NCBI GenBank assembly: GCA_016617855.1
Contig: JAECUM010003631.1
Coordinates: 1-64,000 of the forward strand
Source of the DNA: Megalonaias nervosa
Taxonomy: Eukaryota; Mollusca; Bivalvia; Unionida; Unionidae
Direction: 5' to 3'
DNA length: 64,000 nt
Positions 44,130-57,204 of this stretch are shown piece after piece. The position numbers and the translations under genes are program-made. The first letter of the stretch is position 1. The number at the start of each line of letters is the position of its first letter. The notes below the pieces were generated by a model. The model was not told where the DNA came from. It saw only the letters and a list, made by a program, of their open reading frames with translations, and did no database searches.

Positions 44130-44490
44130 AATAGAATACCATCCCCAATCCATGGAAATAATTGAATTCCTTCCCTAATTCATGGAAATAATTGAATTCC
44201 TTCCCTATTACATGCAACTAATTGAATTCCTTTCCTAATTCATGGAAATAATAGAATACCTTCCCCAACCCATGGAAATAATAGAATACCTTCCCCAATC
44301 CATGGAAATAATAGAATACCTTCCCTAATTCATGGAAATAATAGAATACCTTCCCCAATCCATGGAAATAACAGAATACCTTCCCCAACCCATGGAAACA
44401 ATAGAATACCTTCCCCAATCCATGGAAATAATAGGATACCTTCCCCAATCCATGGAAATAATTGAATTCCTTCCCTAATTCATTGAAATA
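44130..44490. repeat. Minisatellite, 30-bp unit, about 12 copies
   Basis: 'catggaaataatagaatacc' plus 'ttccccaatc' repeats with a 30-bp period. A variant set reads 'attgaattcc' plus 'ttccctaatt'. The period is ten codons, so a repetitive minus-strand frame arises (GKVFYYFHGL repeats). It is not a gene. Confidence 0.95.
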
Positions 44491-45142
44491 ACATGCCTTC
44501 TCCTATTCATGAATTTGAGCTCCAATGAAAATCTCTCTGCATGCAAAAGCATGAAAATTGATGCCTGTGAAAACTGATGGATTCACAGTATTTCATACAA
44601 AAATATATGGAGAACTAATATTTTCATTTAAAAAAACACCTATTGGAGAAAACAATTTAATAGGACAGATTGTTTCTAAATATAAGTAATACGGTAAAGG
44701 GAATGGAAAGCATATGAAATTACAAACATAAAACAGCAACTATTTCATAACACCTAGCCATTGAACAGATCAAAGGAGGCATCAACAGGACAAAATTCTG
44801 TTCCATTAAGAACAAAACAAAGAAATAACTCCTAGCAGTATGACCCTTGCCCTGCACCAAGACTACAAAATACTACAGAAAGGCACTATTTAAGAATGTC
44901 TAACTGAAGGCAAACCCAGCCATATGCATATCACTAGCTGAAGGCCAGTCTGATCATTTACATTCATCACACAATATGCTGTATTTATACATGTATACAG
45001 TGCAACCAACAATGAATAGCACAGAACCAGATCCACACTCAAATAATGCATCATCAAATATTAAATGTCTATGCTGTTCTCTTCAAATTACAATTTTGAA
45101 CCATTTCAATCATGATTAGCTGGTACATGATGTGACAGAATA
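44491..45142. other. No feature seen
   Basis: AT-rich intronic or flanking DNA without recognised features. Confidence 0.5.
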
Positions 45143-45359
45143 TTGTATATACTTGCTTATTAGATGAGTCCTACTGCAAACTGCACAGACCTACATCTGC
45201 CGTTGTGCAACATGACAGCAGATAGGGGTCTGCACATTTTGTTCGGAGTAATCAGTAGAACAAACAACACACAGCCTGATCTGCAGACACATTATGGTAT
45301 GGCAGATCAAAATTTATTTTGTTTGCAGTTGGACTGAACTTATAAAGGACTATATACAG
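45143..45359. mobile_element. MITE family M copy 2 (TA target)
   Basis: TA (45141-45142) precedes TTGTATATACTTGCTTATTAG, and the inverted end CTTATAAAGGACTATATACAG is followed by TA (45360-45361). Internal words ACTGCAAACTGCACAGACC, 'gtaatcagtagaacaaac' and 'gtttgcagttggactgaac' match the other copies. Confidence 0.8.
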
Positions 45360-45894
45360 TATACTAGTTTTTATGTTTGGATCTTCTAGATGGTAATAGT
45401 TGTATCAAATTTCTTTTTCTACAAATTAGATTTACATGTTAAAATTCCTTCAATGCATGGCTCATTGTCAATTCCACTCAATGAAATTATCTAACTTTTT
45501 GTCACATCTATGCAAGAGTGTCGCTTAGAATAAACACCTTTTTGAGTACTAACCTCATCCTTAAAACTTTAGGCTTATAGGCCATATAACATTAAGTAGT
45601 CTACGCCTAAATACAGAGAATTCTGTTTGTAAAAACATATACCAATAAGGATCCCACAAATTTGCATATCAGAACAGAAATTCATTTACAAATGGGAATC
45701 AATTTATCACTACTGTACTTCATATTATCTCACCTACAACCCACTCACCCCCAACTTAATGTCAATATCTTTAACTCATCATAGTTACAAATGGGCTGAT
45801 CAAGAAAATTTATTTTAAATGTGTTTTCCTATATCTTGCAAAACTGGACACAAGTTTCGTGAACAGTGAAATTATTTTTTAAAATATCTTTAAA
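45360..45894. other. No feature seen
   Basis: AT-rich DNA without recognised features. Confidence 0.5.
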
Positions 45895-46140
45895 TATCCA
45901 TCATTCCAACTGTCTCTGTACCAGTTATAAAATAGCTTGTATATCGTTCCATTCTAAATTTCTGTAAAACAGCTAGAATACGATTCCATTCTAACGTTCT
46001 CTGTAAAATAGCCTGTATGTCATTCCAACTTTCTATCTAAAATAGCTGGTATATCATTCCATTCTAACTTTCACTGTGAAATAGTTGGTTTATCATTCCA
46101 TTCCAACTTCCATGGTAAAATAACTGGTAGATCATTCTGA
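45895..46140. repeat. Degenerate tandem repeat, about 45-50 bp unit, 5 copies
   Basis: 'aaaatagctggtatatcatt' plus 'ccattctaacttt' recurs with variable spacing (atagcttgtatatcgtt, cagctagaatacgatt, tagcctgtatgtcatt, tagttggtttatcatt). Confidence 0.75.
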
Positions 46141-47454
46141 CTTAGGTTTAAATTATTATTAATCAAGTCCAGTAACACTGCTTTTATTACATTTTTGAGT
46201 TGTACATTTCACACAGAAAACTTAATTCTAGTTGGCTGGTTTTCAAATAGCTACCCAAGTCTTCTATACTACACAGTATTTTGTACAGGCAAAGTAAGTT
46301 TAGCAACATTTGATTGAAATCATAAAATATAACTTGTTGAAAATCCAATATTTTGTATGTATAAACAAAAAAGTCTGCACTAAAGCTAGCAATCCCATGC
46401 TTAACCCAAACCCTATTCCGCCATCCTCCCCCCCAACAACAACACGCATATCCTGAACCCAAATGCTCTGCCCACACTGCATGAATGGAAATGCCAAAAC
46501 ATTTGTGCACATCTACAGATCATTCCCAATCATACCCCACAAGTCTCCATCTTAAAATGGTTTAAGTGGAAATGCAAGAAGATCACACACACACACACAC
46601 ACACACAGAGTCTAAGGAAGCTGGAAAACACTGTTCCCACCTTTCCTTCAAATGAATGATGGGATAAACATGATTATACTGTACTTAGAAGATATTCAAA
46701 CTGGAGTTTTAAACTTAAACACTTTCTTTATATATTTATTGGTAAATGTACAAATATAATTGAATTTTTATACAAATCTCCCCCTCAATTCATGTAACAG
46801 TTTATCATTCTTCAGAGTGTTGCAAAACTTCCTGTTATAAGTATAGTATATTTCAAACTATAGTTCAAGGCAACACCAAACTGTACAGAATGAGAACAAT
46901 ATTCCAGTTTTACAATATTGTGCTATTGACCACTGCTGTTTACAAATGAAGGGAGGTAACATTTATTGATCTGCACATTTATTACATTACCATGGTTTTT
47001 TTCATCCTTTGCTGTCTGGCCTTTACTCAGAAATTAATAACTGCAGTACAACATTAAAGAACAGTACTTTGATGTGCCACATAAAAGGTATAAAAAAAAG
47101 AAAACAAAATGATTCAATATGAGCATGGGTGGGTGATAACTGATCCAAATCGTCAGACCAACTTGCTGTTTCTGCATCAATACATGACAACTTAAAAGCA
47201 CCTTGATGTAGTAGATCTCAACCATTATGGTTACCTTGAGTTACAGATGAAGTTCTTATGAATCAATACATTTTAACAAGCAAACAATTCAGAAAATAGT
47301 ACAGTGTATCCTGTCTTTCTGGAAAGATGCCATACAGACAAACATTATTTTCCATGCGTAATCATGATTATGTTTGCAAAACAAGCAGTTGCCTACTGAT
47401 GCAATTGAATAAGTTTTAATACTGATTGTCTATGATTAACTTCAGCATCATGAG
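46141..47454. other. No gene seen; a (CA)n run at about 46586-46608
   Basis: AT-rich DNA with one CA microsatellite. Open frames are short and lack motifs. Confidence 0.5.
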
Positions 47455-48600
47455 TCGAGCAAAGCTGCATGCTGGCATCTACCCTCTTCAACATGATGTT
47501 CTATGCCATGTTTAGAGATGCCTTCCATGACCATGAAACTGGGTTTGACATCAGATACTGGACAGATGGCAATCAGTTCATTATGAGGAAACAACTGGCA
47601 ATGACGAAGTTACATGAGTTGACAGGTCATGATCTTCTATTTTCTAAAGACAGCTTCCTAAATGCCAAAATCTGACTCTGACGTGCAACAGAGTATGGAT
47701 ATTTCTCTTCAGCTTATGACAATTTTGGTTTCACAATTGGCATCAAGAAGACAGAAATGATGCACCAACCTGCACCAGAAAAGCCTTATCCTGAGCCATC
47801 ACTGCAAATGGCCAAACCCTCCAGGCAGTGGAAAGTTCACCTACCTTGGCAGTAAACTGTCAAATGCAGTCCACATTGATGACAAAACCAGCACAAGAAT
47901 TGTCAAAGCATGTTTGGCCTTTAGCAAAGGACATGCAAATATGTGGGAATGCAGAGCTATCATTTTCACATCAGCTTCATGTGGAAAGTGGAGGAGTGCA
48001 GAGGTATCAATATCACATGGGGTTCTTGGGGAAAGTTTATGAGTGCAGAGGTATGATTTTACATGAGTTTCCTGAAGGAAAGTTAGGGATTACAGAGGCA
48101 TCATTTTCACATGGGGAAAGTGATGAAGATAAGATGATAGGACAAGGTCTCAGATATAGAGCTTCTCACATGGGCAGGCATTCAAAGCATCCATGCTCTG
48201 CTGATGATAAGACAGGCAGGTCACATCACCAAGATGTCAGACAAGCGACCACCAAATTCTTTTTACAGGGATCTAAAAGAGGGAAAGCAATCTCAGGGAG
48301 GTCAGAAGAAACTTTTCAAAAATTCCCTCAAGTCATCATTGAAATACTTTAACATTGACCTGAGTCTTGGGAAGATCCTGCACATGATCATTTCACCTGC
48401 CACAGTCTCAACCATACTGGAGCTACAGACTATGAACTAAGGAGAATTGTTCAGGTGTGCAGAAGTGCAAGCAGCATAAATTTAGAACTGCAGCATGTCC
48501 TAAAAGCAAGCCCAAGCAGCAATGCCTATCCAGTGAGATACAAACAGTTCAGAGCTCACAATAGCCAAATCAATCACGTGCTCGCATAAACCGGACCACT
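47455..48600 (+). pseudogene. Degraded LINE reverse transcriptase, 3' half
   Basis: With frameshifts and stops the plus strand reads ASTLFNMMFYAMFRDAF, DIRYWTDGNQF, HDLLFSKDSFLNA (the FADD box position, now FSKD), YDNFGFTIGIKKTEMMHQPA, FTYLGSKLSNAVHIDDKTS in another frame, and a C-terminal AGHITKMSDKRPPNSF, EGKQSQGGQKKLFKN, LKYFNIDLS. These are hallmarks of a very common animal LINE whose remnants are often mislabelled craniofacial development protein 2-like. The part between the thumb and the C-terminus (about 47945-48120) is replaced by three to four copies of a 47-bp tandem unit. The copy is dead (no catalytic Asp pair) and old. The 3' end is not sharply defined. Confidence 0.85.
47945..48120. 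repeat. 47-bp tandem unit inside the dead LINE
   Basis: Units start 'gcagagctatcattttcac', 'gcagaggtatcaatatcac', 'gcagaggtatgattttaca' and 'acagaggcatcattttcac', each followed by 'atgtggaaag' or 'ggggaaag' variants. Confidence 0.75.
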
Positions 48601-49099
48601 TAGTGATGTGATGATCATCTTCAAAACTCAAAGGAGGAACAACAACAATATACAAAGTGCAATCATTACTAAACTAAAACCAAACAATGAATTTGACTAA
48701 AATAGTCTTCTGTCTCAGACTTTTGTAGTCATTTACTGAAACATTACAAAAGGTATGGAAGGAAAAAAAAGCAAAAAGATGTCCATTTGTGGCAGATACT
48801 TGCTCTAATAAAGTGACTGCTTCATCCAGGGGTCAGTTTAACATGTCACTTTGAGTAAAGTGAAAAGTGAAAAACAGTTCTGAATTTCAGAACTTTCATT
48901 AGGATGAGTATGGTAATCAACACTCCATTTTTTTTCATTGCTGCTTGAGCACTGGCAATAAAAATGATGAATGTTGATGAATGAAAGCCAGTGATGATTT
49001 TCACTGCTGTATGGGCTGAAGACTATTACAGCAACCTTATCCCCACTTACATGTACTCCAGCTCTACCTGCCTAATGTGCACTGACCCTCATGCTTGAA
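48601..49099. other. No feature seen
   Basis: AT-rich sequence without recognised features. Confidence 0.5.
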
Positions 49100-49100
49100 A

Positions 49101-49150
<50 letters not shown>

Positions 49151-49456
49151 TTTGGATTTTTTAACGTAGCTTTAACAATTTTTCAGTCATATCGCTACGA
49201 TGTCTGCAGTGTGGCAGTTTATTATGATGTCTAGCACTGGGGCATCATGCCGCAGACATGTAGCATGATGTCCCACTCAGTCACATTATCCTGACACCAG
49301 GCCAGTCCTAACACTAACCTCTTAATGCTGCGCGCCAAGCGAGGCAGCTGTTAGTACCATTTTTATAAATCTTTGGTATGACTCTGCCGGGGATCGAACC
49401 CACGACCTCCTGCATCGGAGGCGGGTGCTCTAACCACTAGGCCACTGGCGCAGTCA
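49100..49456 (-). mobile_element. tRNA-derived SINE, family S2, most complete copy
   Basis: Read on the minus strand from 49452, a tRNA-like head has A box TGGCCTAGTGG (complement at 49434-49444) and B box GGTTCGATCC (complement at 49391-49401). A body of about 250 bp follows, ending in a (CA)n tail (plus-strand (TG)n at 49104-49149). The pol III boxes match the consensus almost perfectly. The other two copies (18329-18603, 57205-57485) have the same orientation. Confidence 0.9.
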
Positions 49457-49559
49457 AAACCAGGGGGATATTTACTCACATTAACATGGGTACTATGAAT
49501 GGCACCTTATATGCCTCCCCTGTTTAATAGTTCTCTATGAAGATAACTAACATTGTTGT

Positions 49560-50060
49560 CCAAAAACCACTTTTCTTCTTTCAATCACAATGACATTGAT
49601 CTCTGGACCCAAAAATTGATAGGTTTCTTCCTAACCCAAAGTGTAAGCCAGCCAAAAATTTGGTATAAGTCTGTGCAGTATAATTAATCTTATTATGTAG
49701 AGACCATATTTCTTCTTTCTACCACAGTGACATTAGCCTTTGACCTTTTGACTTCAAATTGGAATGAGTTCTTCCATACCCCATTTGCATCTACAAAGAT
49801 TGGTCCAGGTATGAAATGCAGAACTAATGCAGAAACCATTGTTTTCTTCAGTCACAGTTTCTTGGAATTTTGACCTTTTAACCCCAAATATATATGGTTC
49901 TTTCCTACTCCACACACAAGCCATCCAGAAAAGTTTGGAAACTGTATAAGATGGAAAACTCAAGTTATTGTGCTTTTCTTCTCTCAGACATTAATGTTAA
50001 CCTTAGACCTTTAAACCATGAAATCAATACAATTTGTTACTAACAGGCTAGGCATCCACA
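49560..50060. repeat. Degenerate tandem repeat, about 135-bp unit, 4 copies
   Basis: Phrases like 'cagtgacattagcctttgac' recur at about 49585, 49722, 49853 and 49985. Each is followed by 'ccaaat', 'ttcttcc' and 'gccatccagaaaagtttgg' or similar. Confidence 0.75.
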
Positions 50061-50445
50061 AAGTTTAGTAACTGTATACAGTGGACAATCTAAAAACAAA
50101 TAAAAATTCTTTTTAGCACACAATAAGAAATGTCCAGAATAGTACTGGCAATGAGGATAGTTTATGTACTTGCTATGAACCTGTCAAGTCGAAACTCTTT
50201 TAACAACACTGTTCTTGCACAAAGTAAACAAGATTAAACTGAGGAAAATGTGCACCAGTCTTACAGAGTAAACTCTTTGAAGAAGGCCTCTGATGCTAAT
50301 GTTCTTGATCCAAAATGTTTTTACCAAATGCATCTGGGAATTTGGAATTGCTTTCTGTTTCCCTTGAACAACCAAGAACAAAGTTCTATGACAGAACATA
50401 CAATCTCTTTGACTACAAAACCCATCTGTTAATAACTGCATGAGA

Positions 50446-50636
50446 AAGGTTGTTAGCTGAGTTGGCTGAGGATCAAATTCATAACCCAAAGGTCGCAGGT
50501 TTGATACCTGCCCTGGCCAGCTTAATCAGCTGTTTTGGTGTATCCTTGGGAAAGGCACCCAGCTCCCACTTCATGTGCATGATACAGTCAAAAATGTGTT
50601 CAAAGTGCAGTTCAACCAACCAACCAACCAAACCAC
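50446..50636 (+). mobile_element. tRNA-derived SINE, family S1, (AACC)n tail
   Basis: A-box-like TTAGCTGAGTTGG, B-box-like GGTTTGATACC (50499-50509), 'ccttgggaaaggcaccc', 'tgcatgatacagt' and a (ccaa)n tail at 50607-50632. Matches the 12101 copy. Confidence 0.85.
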
Positions 50637-50919
50637 AAATCAGGTTTTCTAACCAAATCTGACAGCTTTCAACTATCTATTGTACCTCAGAATTTTTTAT
50701 AGTAATCACTATTTACAGAACCAAGCCAAAGCCAAAATACACATTACAGTTGAGTCTCAAATGGTAATGGAGTAAACAGTGTTTGATTTGAGTTGTTGTG
50801 TCCTGCAAAATAATGTGTTCCAGCTGCAATGCTAAGCCTTAGGCAGCACAATCAATAAAAAAAACTGTTAACTCATTCATCCCACATATAAAGTAACTTT
50901 GTTAACTCATTAACCCCAC

Positions 50920-52140
50920 ATGCCACCTTTACACATAAGTACCCTACTTCTGAACTCTGTAATGTCAACATCTTTTATGATATACTAATGCAGGTGGTAT
51001 TATAGAAAAGGCTAAAGATGTACAATCAAATCAAACAATGTAGATTTTCTGTTTGCATTAAAACATGCAGCAAAAAAACACCCATAAATTTTGAGACCCA
51101 TTGTTTTTTTTCAGGCCAAAAATTACCTCTTGTGAAACTTGAAAATGTGTCCAGATTTTAGACTTTTTGGCCCTGGCCCTAATTCAGACCCATCTGAATT
51201 GCATGTGGACTAATGAACCTTTGCAAAAAGGAGAATAAGTTTCAGAGTTGGAATAAAATGGGGCCAAGGCATAAAAATCATGGGTCCAGTAGGCAAAAAC
51301 AAATAAGAATTCCAATTTTCACCATTGTGTATATGCACACTATAAATGATCAATGAAAAGAATGTCTTTAATAGATCTAAAGATCTGGTTAAATGAAAAT
51401 CTCTTGGAAACATGTTTGTATCCTTTACATTCAGACAAAACCCCAAAATGCAATTCCTAGCCACATTTCAGGTGAAAATGAGAAGAATCTTTTGATGGCA
51501 ATGAGTTTACGAGTGTTTTCACGACATCACTAAATTTAAATATTCCTAGCTTATTTATGCATTACCATGGCAAAGAAATGATAAAATTAACCATTCCTTG
51601 ACAATTTCTAAGAAATTTCCAAAGCATCAACTAACATATGAAACCTGCATGCCACATTTATGCATCATGAAGCAGTACCCAACATCAATTCTCTGTAATG
51701 TCAACATCATTTAAGATATATCAAAGCAGGTGGTATTACAGAAAAGGGGAAAGATGTAGTTGTACAATGGTATCAAATAATGTAAACTTTCTACTCATGT
51801 TAAACAATACTGTGGAAGAAACATATTTTTTTAGACCCAATTTTTTTTCTGGCCAAAAATTAATTAATTCAAAACTGGAGTTTGTGTCCAGGTTTTTTAT
51901 TTACTTTTTGGCCTTAGATCTAAATCTGATCTGTCTGAACTGCACAAAGATAGATCAAACTAAGCAAAAAGTAGGACAAGTTTAAGATTTGGAGTAAAAT
52001 GGGGCCAGGACATGAAAAACATAACCCAACCTCCCTCAAAAAGTTCAATTTTCATCCTTCTCCACATGTCCAGCATAAACAGCAAAGAGACAATAATATC
52101 TTTTATACACCTAAGATCTGGTTTTAAAAAAATCTCCTGG
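50920..52140. repeat. Direct duplication of a dispersed repeat (two units, about 720 bp apart)
   Basis: Unit 1 (50920-51420) and unit 2 (51645-52140) share 'ctgtaatgtcaacatc', 'gcaggtggtattata', 'gagacccattg/tagacccaatt', 'gaataaaatggggccaagg/gagtaaaatggggccagga' and 'agatctggtt...aatctc(c)tgg' in order. An inverted, diverged partial copy lies at 63090-63430. Confidence 0.8.
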
Positions 52141-52449
52141 GGGGCAATGATTTAAAACGCAAGTATGTGCAGATCTCGCTTATTATAGAACCTAAGATAG
52201 TGATGATATAAGCTTATTTGGCAAGTCTACCAAAATCTGAAATTCTGTCTCCAGACTCGTAAGAAGCTGAGCCAAGCAAAATACAAAATTAATCAAACTC
52301 ATCCAACATCATCATGATACAAAACTATTTAACAAGTCTGATCAAAATCAGATCTGTAAAACAGCTGCAAGACCACTGACAAGCTCAAGCAACCCGATAC
52401 AAGATCACAGCATTAATGTGTGGATCTTGCTCATAATCACACTCAGCTG
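52141..52449. other. Dispersed-repeat sequence flanking the 45-bp minisatellite
   Basis: It contains single, longer-spaced versions of the phrases that are amplified to the right (acaagtctgatcaaaatcag, gatgatataagcttattt). A similar flank follows at 53450-54010 (cttgatgatataaacc, aagatcacctc). The minisatellite seems to have expanded from inside this dispersed repeat. Confidence 0.6.
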
Positions 52450-53440
52450 CCATCTTGATGACATAGGCCTATTTATCAAGTCTGATCAGTACAGACATCT
52501 TGATGACATAGGCCTATTTATCAAGTCTGATCAATACAGACATCTTGATGACATCAGCCTATTTACTATATCTGATCAATACAGATATCTTGATGACATA
52601 GGCTCTATTTACCAAATCTGATCAACACAGACATCTTGATGACACAGGCCTATTTACCAAGTCTGATCAATACAGACATCTTGATGACATAGGCCTATTT
52701 ACCAAGTCTGATCAATACAGACATCTTGATGACATCATTCTATTTACTATATCTGATCAATACAGATATCTTGATGACATCGGCCTATTTACTATATCTG
52801 ATCAATACAGATATCTTGATGACATAGGCCTATTTACCAAATCTGATCAATACAAACATCTTGATGACACAGGCCTATTTACCAAATCTGATCAACACAG
52901 ACATCTTGATGACACAGGCCTATTTACCAAGTCTGATCAATACAGACATCTTGATGACAAAGGCCTATTTACCAAGTCTGATCAATACAGACATCTCGAT
53001 GACATAGGCCAACTTACCAAGTCTAAACAATACAGACATCTCGATGACATAGGCCAACTTACCAAGTCTAATCAATACAGACATCTCGATGACGTGGGCC
53101 TATTTACCAAATCTGATTAATACAGACATCTCGATGACAAAGGCCTATTTATCAAGTCTGATCAATACAGACATCCTGATGACATAGGCCTATTTACTAT
53201 GTCTGATCAATACAGACATCTTGATGACATAGGCCTATTTACCAAGTCTGATCACCACAGACATCTTGATGACACAGACCTATTTACTATGTCTGATCAA
53301 TACAGACATCTCGATGACACAGGCCTATTTACCAAGTCTGATCAGCACTGATATCTTGATGACATAGACCTATTTAACAGGTCTGACCAATACAGACATC
53401 TTGATGACATGGGCCTATTTATCAAGTCTGATCAATACAT
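52450..53440. repeat. Minisatellite, 45-bp unit, about 22 copies
   Basis: 'acatcttgatgacataggcc' plus 'tatttaccaagtctgatcaa' plus 'tacag'. Nearly all units are 45 bp. Variants (tactata/taccaag, catagg/cacagg, tcttg/tctcg) form a mosaic. The period is 15 codons. Confidence 0.97.
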
Positions 53441-56400
53441 TTCTGAAGTGTTTAAAAACTCTGTCAATCAGACACAAGATCCCTTCAAAAATATTCATAG
53501 GTCTTTGTCATAATAAAACTTGTGAAAACATTTTGCTCATACTGGCCTGTTTGCCAAATCTAATTAAAAGAGTGAGGAAGAATGTCTCTCTAATTGTAAG
53601 AGTACTGCCAAGCCGATGCAATATCAACTCATTAATATGCACAGATCTCACTCTAAAACTTATAAAACATCTTGATGATATAAACCAATTTACCATGTTT
53701 AATAAAAACTGATCAGAAATGGAGTTGCTATGGTGCTGACAAGTTCAGCCAATCAGATGCAAGATCACCTCAGTAACATGCAAGGATCATGCTCTTTATC
53801 AAACCTGTAGGAGATCTTGATCATGTTATCTGATATTTCACATTCATGATACGTCTTCCAGAGCAGAAACAAGCTTGGCAAATCAGATACAAGATCACCT
53901 CATTCATGTTCATGGTTCTCATTCATTACTAACTCATCTGAGATCTTGGTAAGTTCAAATTCAAAGTTTAACTGAAATATGGCTTCCAGAGGTAACAAGC
54001 TTAGCCAATCAATGACAAGGTTAGCAAAAGCTAGTGAAACCTCTCATTCCTGGCCGAGTATCTCAAACCAGCCACCAGGGTCTATTCTAGAACTTTGAAT
54101 TTAGAGGTGAAATCATTCAACCCCACCTTCATCCAGCAAATAAAGAGAAGGTAATATTCTAAATATAAGGGTGATTTTCAAAGGAACAGTTAGGACTTGC
54201 GAGTAAATTGCATGATATCCGCACATTCAGTTGAATTTTTAACATGATTGGTTTTTTATAAATGGACCAGACGAAGCCACAAAATTAAGCCTCTTATAAT
54301 CTCACCCATCATTGCTTTAGCACAGTATCTAAACAAACTCTAGATCTTGGATATCCTTTATGGTCTAGATCCAAGGTCTTCTGTACCTGTTTCCAGTCTA
54401 TTTGCTTGATTAGTTGTCTGAACTGAAATATGGAACTATATGGTAGGCCCTATCTGGCCGAAAGGAATGACTTCATGTTGTTGCTCAGATGCTGATTAGT
54501 TTTTCAGATTTCTATGCTAGAGTAGCAATCCCATGGCAGACTGCTCTCAACCATAAGTGATAAAGTAGATGAGGTTACAGTCCTAATGTTCTTTATACAC
54601 AGCAGGAACCACTTCCCTCTCCTCAATAGTGATTCTTTTTTTAAATTCTAAGTCTGGGGATAGTAGAACTGATCATTCTGGACATCATCAGATTGAGAAA
54701 AAGTATTCTGCATTAACACAAGAAAAACAATTGCCTTCCACTGCCAAGCAAACAAGTACAAATAGATGCTTTCTCAGACAAGGTCCCCTTACCTACTGTG
54801 CATTTAATATTTGGCGGAGTTATATGAACCTTAAAGATAAATACAAAGTTGCCTTCAACTTGGAACAACTGCAAGAAATGACTGCATATAAATATTGCAA
54901 TCAACACACAAACCTTCAGTTTCACAGAAATAAAACAACAATACTCCTGTCTATGGGGGACAATCAAATACTTATGCACAATACATTTATAAGCCGAATA
55001 AACATATTGAGACATTGGCTTGTAAGGATGGTGCAGGTCTATAAAAGATTCACAAACAATAGCTACGGAGTAAAAATGACATTATCATCCTACTTTAAAA
55101 AGTAAGCAAAAGCACAACTATTCTTATCTTAAGGGGAGACAAATCATAACATCACAAAATTTAATGTCAAAGCCAAATGAAAGCTCTGAGATCTGAGGGA
55201 CAAACAGGGGGAAAACTTTCTAAATACATGTGCAAACCATAGATATATATTTTTTTTGCAATTATTAAATGCATCATTAAGAATATATTAGGTGTGATGA
55301 ATGTTTCCATAGTGCATAATAATCACTCTCTATCAGTCTGATAATGTACTGCATTAACAGAAAATCAATTCTTGCTTCATTTTCAATGCAGACTGTTAAC
55401 GAGTTTATTACTGCAGTACACGTTTTTAATTCATGCTTCAGGCAGAAAAATCATTAACCTTCTACATCAAAGGAAATTTCCCATAGAAAACTGCCTGCAA
55501 ACCTAATACACTGGTATCTGTTGAAATGACAATCGAGTAGCATTAAAATTGTGGGACATCAAAGCATGTTCAGTGAATGGATGTATTTTCAGAAAATTAC
55601 TGAATGGTAATGTAGCTGTATAAAGCCATGTTAAATCTGTATTTTTACTAAAGAAAGGAACTGTCACAAAATTTACATTTGTGTCCACCTTCACTTAGGA
55701 CATAAACAAAATGGTAATACACATGACGTGAAGTTTTGTTAATGTGTGCACTTGTTCTATTCTGTCTTAATTCAGGTTGGTTATGGAGACTGACATGATA
55801 TGGATATATATGTAAATCTGTCCCATTATACATTCAGGTAAAATGCAAATGATATTCATTCAGTCTAGCTGGTAATAGATGTCTCAGTAGAGATCTCTGT
55901 CATTCTCCTCAAATCAGTTCTGCCTATTGATTCATGGGGAATGAGATGGAAGTTAGCTTGGGGCTTTTGCAATGATTTCATCCACAAAGAGGGGGTAATA
56001 AAGTGTCCATAAATCTTGTGGGCTTGATAACTGGCATTTTCTCCCTGACTACACACAAAGCACAGAGAACTGAATGCTTGGTGGAACACACTACTGATAG
56101 TACCATAGGTATTCAAAAACTGCAGGAGTCAGACTATAGAATTACAATGCCACCAATCCAAGTCTACACAAAACTCTGATCCATACTTCATGCCAAAAAA
56201 TTGCAAGATCAAACATTTCAGTGCAAGTGGTAAGGTCCCAGTTTTATAACCTGGTAAAATAAGGCCAACATTAGGGTCCTGTTGGGAAGAATTTACCCCA
56301 AAATACTTAAATTTTAAATGCATAGCTTGCATTATTATTGATTAAAGTGTCCATTATACAAAATCTTGTTAGAGATCCAGGCTTCTGTATGAACTGATGA

Positions 56401-57204
56401 ATGAACAATGTCCTGAAATTTTGCTTGTTTGAAGCAAAGCTATGTATAACACTCAGTGGGTCACTCCACCCCCACCCCCATCCCAGCCCCATGGAGGGTA
56501 GTTCCATGCAACTAATTGGGTCAGTCTTTTATGTGGTCATGTATGGTATAACACAGACTGGACCAAGTCCCTACAAACCAAGGAATGTTACCACCTCATC
56601 TCTTGAACTCTTGGATCAGACAATACTACATTGACTAAATGGAATGATAATACTGGCAGCTGCTTCACTGACTTGGAATAATGATCATATAATTATGAGA
56701 AGATAAATGCAAAAAGGCCATAAAGATGGGTTGAATAACCACTGTATGGAAGGATACCCTGTTAACCCTGGGTCACATATTGGTGAAATGACACCTGAGA
56801 TTAAAAAAATCAAATCCCTACAAAGTCAACCTGGAATGACTTCACATACATGTAAATTACACATTTTAAAAGTCTTAATGAACTTTGAAATCCAGAGGCA
56901 TTCATTAAGTACTTTATTAATGTAACAAATGCAGGTCTTTTCTTACTCTTCTTTAACTGAATATATCAGAGGACACGCACATACACGAATGTTCAACACC
57001 TGCTATGTTACAAAATAATTACAAGGTAATCTCACTATGCTAAGGTGGTTATTAAATTTATACCACAATTAGTATTATACAGTCTGATGTGATAAAGTAC
57101 TTGTTATGAAACAGTCAAGTAGATATGGACGTACACATGATACAGGTTCCTGCCTTGTTTGTTTTTTCTTTGTATATAATGTCTATGTCACTGTGTTGGT
57201 GTTG
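53441..57204. other. No gene recognised (3.8 kb)
   Basis: The first 550 bp are the right flank of the dispersed repeat described above. The rest is AT-rich. The longest frame, 158 codons at 54629-55105 on the plus strand, has no motif I recognise. It also lacks the composition of the CACHD1 exons, so I leave it uncalled. Confidence 0.5.

Noticed and set aside
44218..44448. Minus-strand frame of repeated GKVFYYFHGL units
   Set aside because: Product of the 30-bp minisatellite, whose period is ten codons.
49380..49456. Possible tRNA gene with good A and B boxes
   Set aside because: It is the head of an S2 SINE: the body and CA tail follow, and two more copies occur. A functional tRNA fold was not evident.
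52418..52621. Plus-strand frame with repeated HLDDIGLFIKSDQYR units
   Set aside because: Product of the 45-bp minisatellite; stops appear where units vary.
52450..53440. CRISPR-like regular repeats
   Set aside because: Units are directly contiguous without unique spacers, and the context is an animal genome.
54629..55105. 158-codon plus-strand frame, the longest non-LINE frame in the window
   Set aside because: No motif, no splice context and no similarity that I recognise; plausible by chance in this length of DNA. A protein search and RNA-seq would decide.
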